DNA of 36,220 nt, from positions 1 to 36,220 of the forward strand of contig JACPHN010000060.1 of the NCBI GenBank assembly GCA_016188575.1, written 5' to 3'. Below the pieces are notes generated by a model. The model had not been told where the DNA came from and ran no database searches. It saw nothing but the letters and a program-made list of their open reading frames with translations. The first letter of the stretch is position 1. The number at the start of each line of letters is the position of its first letter. Shown here piece by piece: positions 17,801 to 25,074 of this stretch. The DNA comes from Candidatus Schekmanbacteria bacterium (GTDB lineage Bacteria; CSSED10-310; JACPHN01). The translations under genes and the position numbers were made by a program.

Positions 17801-18543
17801 ACCGGGCGGCCGGTAATCGGCGCGCGGAAGCTGTCGCTCTCGGCATTCTCGGTAGCGCGCGCATGCACGTGGCGCGCCTCGAGGATGCCGAGCGCGCGCT
17901 GACGGCGGCACTCGAAATCCTCCGTGACCTCGGCGACCGCCGCAACGAGGCGTGCTTTCTCACCGAGCTCGGCGTTCTGCGGCGGCTCCAGGGGCGCCAC
18001 GACGAAGCCTCCGCGACGCTCCTCGCCGCCCTCTCCAGGCATCGGCAGCTCGCCAACCGCCAGTTTGAGTCGATTGCGCTTGGACACCTTGGGGTGCTGC
18101 ACCTGGAGCTCGGGAAGGCGACAGAGGCGAAGGTCGCCCTGACCGCGGCGCGCGAGCTGCAACGAGCCATCGGCGACCGCTACTCCGAGGCGTTCACGGC
18201 AGTCGAGCTCGCTCGCGCGGAGCGCCTGATCGGCGGGTCGATCACGGCGGGGCGGGCGCACATCGATTTCGCGGAAACCGTGTACACCGAGGCCGGCTCG
18301 CCGCTCGGCCTCATCTCCTGCGCGTGCGAGCGCGCCTACCTGGAGATTGCGGCAGGCGGCACGGGAGAGGCGTTTCGCGAGCGAGCGCGGGCGCTCGCGA
18401 GCGCGCACGGCGTCACCGCTGACAGCGACACCGGGCGCGAGCTCCTGCGCATGGAAGAAGCTGTCGCCGCGGCCAGCGAGCGCGACCCGGGCTGCGGCCT
18501 GAGCGACTCCGCAGGCGGCTATCCTGCCGAGGGACGGCTATAG
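14890..18543 (+). CDS. Ser/Thr protein kinase fused to an AAA ATPase and TPR array
   Basis: The 1217-residue product has three parts. The kinase (about 22-295) is complete: Gly-loop GRGASG (33-38), Lys55 in 'AAVKVL', HRD at 154-156 in 'HRDLKPENIL', DFG at 174-176 and 'MSPEQLRGEPADARSDLYSL'. The predicted ATPase (about 315-700) has Walker A GESGIGKT (358-365) and Walker B 'LVIIDDLQWADE' with Asp495/Asp496. The C-terminal part (about 780-1190) carries TPR-like helices. This is the architecture of large signalling kinases related to the MalT/AfsR-type STAND ATPases; no DNA-binding or TM segment is visible, so it is cytoplasmic. ATG 14890 lies 125 bases after the second repeat-protein gene on the same strand. 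It may be co-transcribed and could regulate the envelope operon, but that is inferred only from position. Confidence 0.88.
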   Translation: MDTAEPLKNTSQRPADDTVPEQIGPFLIAKLLGRGASGLIYEARHAVTGEIAAVKVLHALKEGRIEALRRELAVLARLDHPGVVRVLASGVRDGLPWFAMERVEGEDLRAHCRRLWDPTASPGAPEPEALRLILATLRRLALVLAFVHGEGIVHRDLKPENILVRPSGFPVLVDFGLHLRFGRETYREALAEDQEAAGTLLFMSPEQLRGEPADARSDLYSLGCVIYEIFTGHPPFLGPTVRHVIQGHLFDAPLPPSRDHPGCPAVLDQLILRLLAKEPGARLGHAAALAEQLVLAGWLDPEPAWSRPVTVCPIYRPALVGRIQTVQTVLERLRAGRPGEQAGQARPATELLLLLIGGESGIGKTRVLMEVARAARRLRYRILRGECLPPADHPADARQAAGGGALYPFAGMLREMADQCLEAGEREIARLFGDDLALLLPYSAALAELVCPGAAAIAQRAELLPPEVRKRQLFSALLRAINALAGDRAPLVIIDDLQWADELTLELLTAVASGDFAAAAPAFLGAYRAEEAGPLLAACLSAAGAHVLTLERLSPADIESMTAEMLGTAAPPPELTRFLAEAANGNPFFAAELLRNVIMAGIFRADVNGRWERAAETAGESADPRLAGELSCLPVPKSVEEVIAARVSRLSPRAREVIDVAALVGRHLRWPILELALPHLATVRSAVTAELLARHVVEESETSGGLQFAHDRICEVVQARLDPARRAALHRQVALALESDASTSDRVPELAADLARHWRAAAAPEQAARYALIAARHAVTLSALAAAEEHFKHFLALCDELGEAWRTAAGHGGHVTAAARYELAQDVLRAQGRAADAAAELEIARSELAATPGSSESALNAQILLGLAAARREIGDPHAAIPHVAAAETTFRELGDRVGAARARAETAAIHKALGHIPAAAEHFSRAAAAFRLAGERGGEALALTNLAGILASQGQEAAAESAFAAAISAHRAAGNRRAEAVALGILGSARMHVARLEDAERALTAALEILRDLGDRRNEACFLTELGVLRRLQGRHDEASATLLAALSRHRQLANRQFESIALGHLGVLHLELGKATEAKVALTAARELQRAIGDRYSEAFTAVELARAERLIGGSITAGRAHIDFAETVYTEAGSPLGLISCACERAYLEIAAGGTGEAFRERARALASAHGVTADSDTGRELLRMEEAVAAASERDPGCGLSDSAGGYPAEGRL

Positions 18544-18639
18544 TGGTGCTTTTGGGCAGGTTCGACCGACCCGCCGGCACGGGCGATGGGCTGGGCGTGG
18601 CAACCGAGACCGGACGCTCACAGGAAAAGGAGCACATGC

Positions 18640-18846
18640 GTGAACGTCAGCGAGGAGAAGTTCGACGCGTTGCTCGCGCTCATGCGCGAGCAGGTCGAAG
18701 AAACACGCAACGGCCTCAGCGAGGTTCGCGCGGGCCTTCTGGCGGTTGAGGGCCGGGTGGATCTGGTTTGCTCCCGCGCCGAAGCCTGCGGCGGGAAGAA
18801 GTGTAAAGGACGAAACCGGACATTCGGCCGACGCCCAAAATGGTGA
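18640..18846 (+). pseudogene. Truncated duplicate of the coiled-coil protein gene
   Basis: From 18636 to about 18773 this is nearly identical to the start of the gene at 19212 ('VNVSEEKFDALLALMREQVE...'), including the same ATGCGTGAACGTC start context. After 'GRVDLV' it diverges into a short cysteine- and lysine-rich tail and stops at 18844-18846. The GTG start (18640) has AAAAGGAG upstream, so a 68-residue peptide could be made, but the repetitive coiled-coil body is missing. The dispersed palindromic element at 18850-18915 begins right after its stop. Best read as a partial gene duplication; a small functional protein is possible but less likely. Confidence 0.7.
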
Positions 18847-18849
18847 GTC

Positions 18850-18915
18850 GACAGCTCGACCCCTTCCGGCGGAATCCCGGCTTTTGCCGGGTGGGATCAC
18901 CCCGGGGTGACGGAC
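18850..18915. repeat. Dispersed palindromic element
   Basis: CCCGGC at 18876-18881 and GCCGGG at 18886-18891 form a hairpin with a TTTT loop. They are preceded by CTCGACCCC and followed by CACCCCGGGGTGACGG. It belongs to the same general class as the element at 9301-9380, sharing CGACCCC and GGTGACG. The remaining sequence to 19100 shows no gene; part of it (CGTAACGCATGGTGGGC, near 18932) looks like ordinary intergenic repeat wording. Confidence 0.5.
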
Positions 18916-19076
18916 AAGGCGTCCGCGGCAACGTAACGCATGGTGGGCGGGCAAGCCGGGGGCGGTGGTAGCGATCTGTCGGCAGGGACTGGCGCCGCCC
19001 GGTGCGAACGTTGTGGGGATTGAGCTGAAGCGAGCCGGAGAAGGTCTGGCAACCGGAAAACTGGCGAGCGGCGCCA

Positions 19077-19106
19077 TTCGCATTCCCGGGCAAGATCGGC
19101 TATATT
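19077..19106 (+). promoter_or_regulatory. Candidate sigma-70 promoter for the coiled-coil gene
   Basis: TTCGCA at 19077-19082 and TATATT at 19101-19106 are 18 bases apart. The -10 is a five-of-six match in an otherwise GC-rich stretch. The start codon lies about 105 bases downstream. Prediction from sequence only. Confidence 0.35.
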
Positions 19107-19211
19107 GATCTCAACTGCGCTGATTCGGCCGACCCGGTGAGGGCGATAGCGCCGGCACTGGGCTGTTATGGATCGCGGGTAGCGTGCCATCGAGCGAAAG
19201 GGAGTGGATGC

Positions 19212-19886
19212 GTGAACGTCAGCGAGGAGAAGTTCGACGCGTTGCTCGCGCTCATGCGCGAGCAGATCGAAGAAACACGCAACGGCCTCAGCGAGGTTCG
19301 CGCCGGTCTTCTGGCTGTTGAGGGCCGGGTGGACCTGGTTTCCTCGCACCTCGTCGAGCTTCGGGAGGAGTCGCGCAGCGGCCTGACGGGTCTCCGGGAG
19401 GAGACACACGAGAGTCTCAGCGAGCTGCGCGCGGATATGCGCGCGGGGCTCTTGGGGGTTGAGGGCCGGGTGGACCTGGTTTCCTCGCACCTCGTCGAGC
19501 TCCGGGAGGAGACGCACAACGGCCTGGCGGGGCTCCGGGAGGAGACGCACAACGGCCTGGCGGGGCTCCGGGAGGAGACGCACAGCGGCCTGGCGGGGCT
19601 CCGGGAGGAGACGCACAGCGGCCTGGCGGGGCTCCGGGCGGAGACACACAGCGGCCTGGCGGGGCTCCGGGCGGAGACACACGAGAGTCTCAGCGAGCTG
19701 CGCGCGGATATGCGCGAGGGCTTTTTGGCGGTGGAAGGCCGCCTGGATCTGGTTTCCTCCGGCCTCGTCGACCTCCGCGATCGCTTCGACGCCTTCTTGT
19801 CCGGACCTGGACATGGGCTCGTCGCCCGCGTTGAGGACCTCGAGCGCCGTCTCGAGCGTCTTGAGCGCGAGCGCCGGGCGAGTTAG
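19212..19886 (+). CDS. Coiled-coil protein of 11-residue repeats
   Basis: The 224-residue product starts at GTG (AAAGGGAG about 11 bases upstream). The same start context appears in the truncated copy at 18640. It is almost wholly helical: 'SEEKFDALLALMREQIEETR', a 47-residue segment ('GRVDLVSSHLVELREE') present twice, then repeated 11-residue units of the type G-L-A-G-L-R-E-E-T-H-N/S, ending in a charged leucine heptad 'VEDLERRLERLERERR'. The 11-residue period suggests a right-handed or apolipoprotein-like coiled coil. No signal peptide or TM segment is seen, so it is probably cytoplasmic. I do not recognise a named family. It is convergent with the helicase gene downstream. Confidence 0.75.
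   Translation: MNVSEEKFDALLALMREQIEETRNGLSEVRAGLLAVEGRVDLVSSHLVELREESRSGLTGLREETHESLSELRADMRAGLLGVEGRVDLVSSHLVELREETHNGLAGLREETHNGLAGLREETHSGLAGLREETHSGLAGLRAETHSGLAGLRAETHESLSELRADMREGFLAVEGRLDLVSSGLVDLRDRFDAFLSGPGHGLVARVEDLERRLERLERERRAS
19500..19685 (+). repeat. 33-base tandem repeat encoding the 11-residue units
   Basis: Five consecutive 33-base units begin at 19521, 19554, 19587, 19620 and 19653, each starting GGCCTGGCGGGGCTCCGGG and differing only in the AAC/AGC and GAGGAG/GCGGAG codons. A partial unit precedes them from 19500. Larger repeats flank the array: a segment at 19317 recurs 141 bases later at 19458, and ACACGAGAGTCTCAGCGAGC recurs near 19405 and 19678. Near-identity at DNA level indicates recent expansion or slippage. 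Confidence 0.9.
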
Positions 19887-19922
19887 GGGCGTTCCTCGTC
19901 GCCAATGCGCCGAAGCGAGAAT

Positions 19923-19944
19923 CCCTCGGTCCTCCAGCCGAGGG
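19923..19944. terminator. Hairpin between convergent genes
   Basis: CCCTCGG (19923-19929) and CCGAGGG (19938-19944) form a perfect seven-base stem with an eight-base loop. It sits between the coiled-coil gene (+, ends 19886) and the helicase gene (-, ends 20030), where a bidirectional terminator would be expected. It lacks a T-run on either side, so the call is tentative. Confidence 0.3.
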
Positions 19945-20029
19945 CCGCCAGCGCGGCGTCGCATGTGTCAGCCGGCCGGCCGAACCCGGAGAAGTCGAGA
20001 GGGGAATGGAGCTCCGCGGGGTGCTCCGG

Positions 20030-23000
20030 CTATGAATCGCTACCGGTCGTCACGTCGCCCTCGTCCTTACGACCGGATGACTGCCAGGAGGACAGTTCCT
20101 CCGAATCAAGCACCGCTTTGAGCCGCGCGAGCGTTCGCATTCCCTCTGTGGCCGGCAGGTCTGCGTAATCCGGATTGTTTGCTTTGAGCACGTAGCGCCC
20201 CTCTGCAGTCTTCACAACCAGGCGCAACAAGTACTGATTGTCGCCGGCTTCGTCCTGGCGCTCGACCGCGAGAATCTTGCCCGTGATCGAACCCGCCCGC
20301 GTCGGCGAGATCAGCTCGAGCAGCAGGTAATCACCATCGCGGATTGGTCGCTTGCCACCGTCCATGGAGTTTCCCGAAGCCCGGGCGATGAAGTGAACGG
20401 CTGGGTCGAGCTTGCCGTAGCCCACCCCGACACGCCGAAACTCCGCGACGTCTGCCGAGCCCGTGCGAAAGTGGCCGCACGCGATCCTCAGGTTGGGAAA
20501 ATATGGCAGCTCTGCGTGGGGCTCCGCGGGTTTCAGCAAGGGAACGACATTGGTGACCTCGACGCTGCTCTCCTGTCGGGCCTCGTAGCTCGCCAGCCTG
20601 TAGTCGACGAGCTCCTGCACGAGCTCGGCAAAAAGCTCCCGCGCTTGCGACTCGACCTCAAAGCTCGGAACGAGGCACCCCTCTCTCGCGGAGAAGAAGG
20701 CCTTGCCGCCGCCTGGCCGGAACCCTCCGATCCAGGCGTTGACCGGGTTCTTTCGCCAGTAGCGCAGCCACCGGTCGTCAGCTCCGTCTTTCAGGTCGCT
20801 GACGTCATTTGGCAGATCCGCGAGCAGCGATCGGCGCCTCTGTAGCACCCACCATGACCGCTCGGCCAGGGCACGAAGTGTCGGCGGCGCCGTCCAACCC
20901 TCGAGCTCCTGGAGCGCTTCCAGCAGCACCATCTTGAAACTCTTCGTCATCTGGCCGAATTCCACCTCGGCCAAGAAGTCCCCGTGCCTGGTCGTGAGCG
21001 CGGACTCTTGCTGCGACAGATCTCCCGTCGAATTGATGAAGGCGAACCAGCCATCGGCCTTCTGTGCCCCGCACGCGATGATGTTTCCCGCGCGATAGGC
21101 CTCGGACAGTGTTGGTCGTCGGCCAAGAGTATCTCGCAACGCCTCGTAGCTTCCTCGCTCATAACATCGCGCTGAACCTCGACCTCGACTCCGCGTCGGT
21201 AGAGGACTGTTTGGCTCGAGCGACTTGAGAAACTGGATGATCCCCAGATCGTAGTTGACCGCGCAGCCTCTTGGCAGTTGCAACGTCCATTGCTCGACCT
21301 TCCGCGCAAAGTCCGCAAGTTGCCTGTCGCCTGGTGCAAGATCGAACAGCGCCTGGGGCTTGTGCAGGAAGTCACGGTGATTGCCGACAAAATCAAGGAC
21401 CACGAGCCGGTCCTTGTCCTCGGCCTTTCGCAGGCCGCGCCCCAACTGCTGCAAAAACAGGACCTTCGACTGCGTCGGCCGCAGCATCATCACCGTGTCG
21501 ATACCAGGAAGGTCCACGCCCTCGTTGAACAGGTCGACGGAAAAGACGGCCGACAGCCGACCGTCGCGCAGACGCTCCAAGGCTTCGGCGCGACTCAGCT
21601 CCGATCCGGCGTAGACGGCCGCGGCGCTGACTCCGGCCTTCGAGAACTGCTCGGCCATGAATTCGGCGTGGCGAATCGACGAGCAAAAGGCGAGCGTTCG
21701 CTTCTGTGCATGCTTTCGCCATTCCCTGAGCCCATGCCGTGCGCGGGCGAGGGTGGCAAGTCTGTTGGACAATTCGGCGGGATCGAAGCGACCGTTGCGC
21801 CACGGAATCGCCTTGTAATCAACGGTTTCGTCCAGGATCCCGAAGTAGTGAAACGGCACGAGCAGGCCGGCACTGATAGCATCGCGCAGGTTGTAGGTGA
21901 AGATCAGCTTCTCATCGCAGAGGACGAGAATGTCGGACTGATCCGTCCGATCCGGCGTCGCGGTGAGGCCCAACAGGAAACGCGGCGAAAAGTAATTGAT
22001 GATCCGCCGGTAGGTCGCCGCGGCGGCGTGATGAAACTCGTCAACCACGATGTAGTCGAAATGGCGCCGGGAGAACCGCTCCAGATGCGGCGCTCGGCCG
22101 ATCGTCTGCACCGAGGCACAAAGAGTGTCGACGTCTGCGTCCCGCGACCGGCCCCTGTAGAATCCCGTCCGCACCTGCGGGCGAACCCGGAGAAAGGTCT
22201 CCGCCGCCTGGTTGAGGATCTCCTCGCGATGCGCCACGAACAGAACCCGGCGAGCACCTGCCTGCTCGGCATCAAAGGCGGCGAGCCATGTCTTGCCAAG
22301 ACCGGTGGCAAGAACGACCAGGCCGCTGTGGTAACCCTGCGCGCGCGCCTGCGCGAGGGCCGCGAGCGCCGCGACCTGCACCGCGGTTGGCTGCGGGGGC
22401 GGCTCACGCTCCTGGCTCCCTGGCGCAATGGCGCGCGGCGGCGGTGTACGCCGTGATTCGTAGCGCTCGATCCAGGCGTCGGTAAGTGGCACGGCGTGAG
22501 GGTGTCCGAACAGCTCCTCGAAGCGATTGCGAGCCTCCACGAATCCGCTGTCACCGGGGTAGTCGACGCGATAGTTCCATTCGCGACCACTCTGCAGGGC
22601 TTCGGCGCTGATGTTGCTGGAGCCGATGAACGCAATTCCACGCAGCTCACCACCTTCGTCGAGCCTGGCACAAAGGTAGGCCTTCAAGTGGAAGCTGCTC
22701 CGCAAGGTCTCAAACACCCTCACCTGCGCGCCCTGCTCCTGAAGCAACAGCAGCAGTCGCAGCGCCTCAGGATCGGTCACGTCCAGGTAGTCGCTCGTCA
22801 GCACGCGCACGCGCGCCGGCAGACGCACTGCCTCGGTGCTCGGCAACAAGACGCCATAAAGCTCGGGCAAGAGGAGTCGAAGACCCGTTACCTTGATGAA
22901 GGCGACGGCAACGTCGACGTCCGTTGCCCGGCTGATGGCGGAACAGAGGTGTGGCAAAAACGGGTTCTCGCCGCCAGTAACGAGCTTGCTCGGTGACGCC

Positions 23001-23518
23001 GGTCGCCGGGTTACGAGCGCGTTGATCCACTTCTTCGCGGCACCTGCCGGCTCCAGACCATCGGAGTGCCACGACTCGAGCTGGTCTACCTCCGGCAGGG
23101 AGGCGATCCAGGCCTGGAGAATGGCGTCATTGGCGTCGGTGAAGCGGCGGCCCTCTCCTTCGTGTTCACCTGTACTCAGGTGAAAACTGAGAAACAGGAC
23201 GGCCCCGGGCTTGAGCGCACACCACAGGCGCCCGATGGCATCTGGAACCTCCCGGAGAGGAACATGCAGGAGACTCGCCCAGGCCCACACGCCGTCATAG
23301 CAGGCGCGCTCGTGCACGCACTGGAATCTCCCAGCCTGCACGGGGCTGCGGGTGTGCTCGCTTGCCAGCTCGGCCACACCTGGCGAATCGTCAATCGCGA
23401 CGACGCGGTAGCCGCGATCGCGAAAGGCCTTGGTATCGCGCCCGGACCCACATCCGGAGTCCAGGATCAAGCCGCCCGCGGGAATTTTCGCCAGGAACCG
23501 ATCGTAGAGCGCTTCCAT
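20030..23518 (-). CDS. Methyltransferase-PLD nuclease-SF2 helicase-DUF3427-S24 fusion protein
   Basis: The 1162-residue product has five modules. (1) SAM methyltransferase fold, about 1-165, motif I 'ILDSGCGSGRD' (Asp20). (2) PLD-type nuclease, about 180-355, HxK at His277/Lys279 and 'GSSN' at 299-302. (3) Superfamily 2 helicase, about 370-730: Walker A ATGLGKT (404-410), DEFH (493-496), TATP (519-522) and motif VI 'QLGRGLRK'. (4) DUF3427-like region, about 750-985. (5) C-terminal S24/LexA-like domain, about 1025-1135, with Ser1051 in 'ASGNSMDGG'. PLD-helicase-DUF3427 proteins are a known family thought to act on foreign or damaged DNA. ATG 23518 lies directly after an in-frame TGA and has no clear ribosome site. 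Helicase motifs are intact, so it is probably active. No partner gene is adjacent. Defence is the likely role but is inferred. Confidence 0.85.
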   Translation of the reverse strand: MEALYDRFLAKIPAGGLILDSGCGSGRDTKAFRDRGYRVVAIDDSPGVAELASEHTRSPVQAGRFQCVHERACYDGVWAWASLLHVPLREVPDAIGRLWCALKPGAVLFLSFHLSTGEHEGEGRRFTDANDAILQAWIASLPEVDQLESWHSDGLEPAGAAKKWINALVTRRPASPSKLVTGGENPFLPHLCSAISRATDVDVAVAFIKVTGLRLLLPELYGVLLPSTEAVRLPARVRVLTSDYLDVTDPEALRLLLLLQEQGAQVRVFETLRSSFHLKAYLCARLDEGGELRGIAFIGSSNISAEALQSGREWNYRVDYPGDSGFVEARNRFEELFGHPHAVPLTDAWIERYESRRTPPPRAIAPGSQEREPPPQPTAVQVAALAALAQARAQGYHSGLVVLATGLGKTWLAAFDAEQAGARRVLFVAHREEILNQAAETFLRVRPQVRTGFYRGRSRDADVDTLCASVQTIGRAPHLERFSRRHFDYIVVDEFHHAAAATYRRIINYFSPRFLLGLTATPDRTDQSDILVLCDEKLIFTYNLRDAISAGLLVPFHYFGILDETVDYKAIPWRNGRFDPAELSNRLATLARARHGLREWRKHAQKRTLAFCSSIRHAEFMAEQFSKAGVSAAAVYAGSELSRAEALERLRDGRLSAVFSVDLFNEGVDLPGIDTVMMLRPTQSKVLFLQQLGRGLRKAEDKDRLVVLDFVGNHRDFLHKPQALFDLAPGDRQLADFARKVEQWTLQLPRGCAVNYDLGIIQFLKSLEPNSPLPTRSRGRGSARCYERGSYEALRDTLGRRPTLSEAYRAGNIIACGAQKADGWFAFINSTGDLSQQESALTTRHGDFLAEVEFGQMTKSFKMVLLEALQELEGWTAPPTLRALAERSWWVLQRRRSLLADLPNDVSDLKDGADDRWLRYWRKNPVNAWIGGFRPGGGKAFFSAREGCLVPSFEVESQARELFAELVQELVDYRLASYEARQESSVEVTNVVPLLKPAEPHAELPYFPNLRIACGHFRTGSADVAEFRRVGVGYGKLDPAVHFIARASGNSMDGGKRPIRDGDYLLLELISPTRAGSITGKILAVERQDEAGDNQYLLRLVVKTAEGRYVLKANNPDYADLPATEGMRTLARLKAVLDSEELSSWQSSGRKDEGDVTTGSDS

Positions 23519-23764
23519 TCACGGCAACGTCGTTTCGCGCACATGCTCCTCACCGCAGTCTATCGACCCGCCGCCCCATGCGCAAGAGCAGGTGCGGCCC
23601 AGCCACCGCTAGCCAAGGCGGCGCCGGGCGCCCGACAGCTCGAGGTGCACCGTTGCGTGGTTGTTGCCGGTCCTCGTCGAGACCTTGGGGAGCGACAAGG
23701 ATGATGAAACTACCCGGCGCGTGCTGCACAAAGGGCCACTCATGGACCCCAGATCGCCTACCGG

Positions 23765-24304
23765 CTACAGGTCGCTTGCCAGCGCCCGCAACTTGAGCAC
23801 GGTGGACCAGTTTCGGGTGGTGGCGCTTTTGCCGGCCTTGCCCAGAAGGGCTGCTGCGGCCTTGCTTTCCCGTATACCCGTGGCGCACCAAAGATAGGCC
23901 GCCTGGCTGCCGATCACGAATCGCTCCGGCGGCACGACGAGGGGCTCGATCGGTGCCAGCGTTACGAGCGCCGTTGGCTCCTGTACGAAGGCGACGAGAA
24001 ACTGCGAGTAGCCCGACGGTGCGCTCTTGATTGGGCATTCGGAGATGATGGCCGCCAGCTCTCCGGCCGACTTTACGACGACGGGAGCCGCGACCTTCAG
24101 CTCGCTGACGAGCGCCGCGGAAATGTCTGCCGCATGCTCGGCCGGCGTTCCTCCGCCGGCGCGGAAGACGGCATTGCCACTGTTGAGCAAGGTGCCTACG
24201 CCGGTGTACCCGAGGCGCGAGAGCAGAGCGCGAAGCTCCGCCATCTGCACGCGCCTGGCAGTGCCGACATTGACCCCGCGCAGGAGCGCAACAAACATGG
24301 GCAT
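23765..24304 (-). CDS. DUF1697 family protein
   Basis: The 179-residue product begins 'MPMFVALLRGVNVGTARRVQ', continues 'MAELRALLSRLGYTGVGTLL' and 'NSGNAVFRAG', and ends with 'RNWSTVLKL', all characteristic of the DUF1697 family; length is normal. Its biochemical function is unknown. ATG 24304 is preferred because GAGG lies eight bases upstream; GTG 24313 would add three residues, and ATG 24298 is a further in-frame option. It is a stand-alone small soluble protein between the helicase gene (246 bases downstream) and the Spy-like gene, all on the same strand. The 246-base gap at 23519-23764 shows no gene or clear promoter. Confidence 0.88.
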   Translation of the reverse strand: MPMFVALLRGVNVGTARRVQMAELRALLSRLGYTGVGTLLNSGNAVFRAGGGTPAEHAADISAALVSELKVAAPVVVKSAGELAAIISECPIKSAPSGYSQFLVAFVQEPTALVTLAPIEPLVVPPERFVIGSQAAYLWCATGIRESKAAAALLGKAGKSATTRNWSTVLKLRALASDL

Positions 24305-24376
24305 GTGCGACACCTCACTCCAACCGCCGGGCGCTGCTCGTCCCTAAGCGCGGCTACTACCCACAGGGACGGCTCC

Positions 24377-25069
24377 CTAGAGGTCCAGGTCGTCGCCGAG
24401 CTCCTCCGCCGGCTCCGGCGGCGGCGGGGGCGGCAGCGACGGATCTCCCCTGCCGTCTTGTGGCGGCCTGCCGCCCGGGCGTCGTGGTCGTCCCCGCTCA
24501 CCCGGCGGTCCCGGCTGATGCCGCCCACCCCGCAACCTGCGCAGCGTCCGGTCCAGCTCCCGGCCGAATTCCTCCTCGAAGAGCAGCCACTGGCCGAGCT
24601 GCTTCGGAGACAGGACGGCTGCCAGCTCACCCTCCAACTGCCGCTTCCGCTCGAAATCGCGCGCTTCCTGAGCCTGCGCCGCCGCGATCAGGCGCTTGAT
24701 CTCCTCATCATTGGTTGCCGGATCGCGCAGTTTCGCACCCAGATCGTGCAGGAAGCCTCTGGCCCTCTTGCGCTGCTCGAACACCAGGCGGTCATACTCC
24801 GAAAGCGGTCGAGAAATGCGTATGGCGGTCTGGTTGTCCAGGTTCAAGCGCGCGACGAGCCGCATCTGCTTGACCGTCTGGACCGTTTCGAACAGCCGTT
24901 CAACGCGCTCCGGCGGGATCTCCGGAAGCGCCCTGTCCACCTCTCCTGGAGGTCTGTCGCCCGGCCACGGACCTGCTGGCGGCGGCGCCGGTTCTCCGCC
25001 CGCCGACGCCGGCGAAATCGCCAGCAGCGCCACGCCCAGCAGCGCGAAACCACACCAGGACCGCAACAT
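24377..25069 (-). CDS. Spy/CpxP-like periplasmic protein
   Basis: The 230-residue product starts at ATG 25069, which gives a clean signal peptide ('MLRSWCGFALLGVALLAISP', cleavage likely after Ala23). A longer frame to 25414 overlaps the ATPase gene and is a shadow. Residues about 45-170 form charged helices of the Spy/CpxP/ZraP type: 'VKQMRLVARLNLDNQTAIRI', 'DEEIKRLIAA' and 'AVLSPKQLGQWLLFEEEFGR', the last being the usual 'L(T/S)P.Q' element. Residues 170-230 are rich in Pro, Arg and Gly and end acidic. Such proteins act as periplasmic chaperones or stress sensors and often accompany ECF sigma/anti-sigma pairs, as here. It starts five bases after the ATPase stop, so it is the last gene of that operon. 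Confidence 0.7.
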   Translation of the reverse strand: MLRSWCGFALLGVALLAISPASAGGEPAPPPAGPWPGDRPPGEVDRALPEIPPERVERLFETVQTVKQMRLVARLNLDNQTAIRISRPLSEYDRLVFEQRKRARGFLHDLGAKLRDPATNDEEIKRLIAAAQAQEARDFERKRQLEGELAAVLSPKQLGQWLLFEEEFGRELDRTLRRLRGGRHQPGPPGERGRPRRPGGRPPQDGRGDPSLPPPPPPEPAEELGDDLDL

Positions 25070-25074
25070 AGGTC

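Noticed and set aside
19417-19680. - strand frame of repeated 'PPGAPPGRC' units
   Set aside because: Artefact of the 33-base tandem repeat read antisense; no start or ribosome site support.
19500-19685. CRISPR-like regular repeats
   Set aside because: Units are directly adjacent with no unique spacers and keep the reading frame; this is a coding tandem repeat.
21278-22456. 392-residue + strand frame
   Set aside because: Shadow of the helicase domain, which has all SF2 motifs on the opposite strand.
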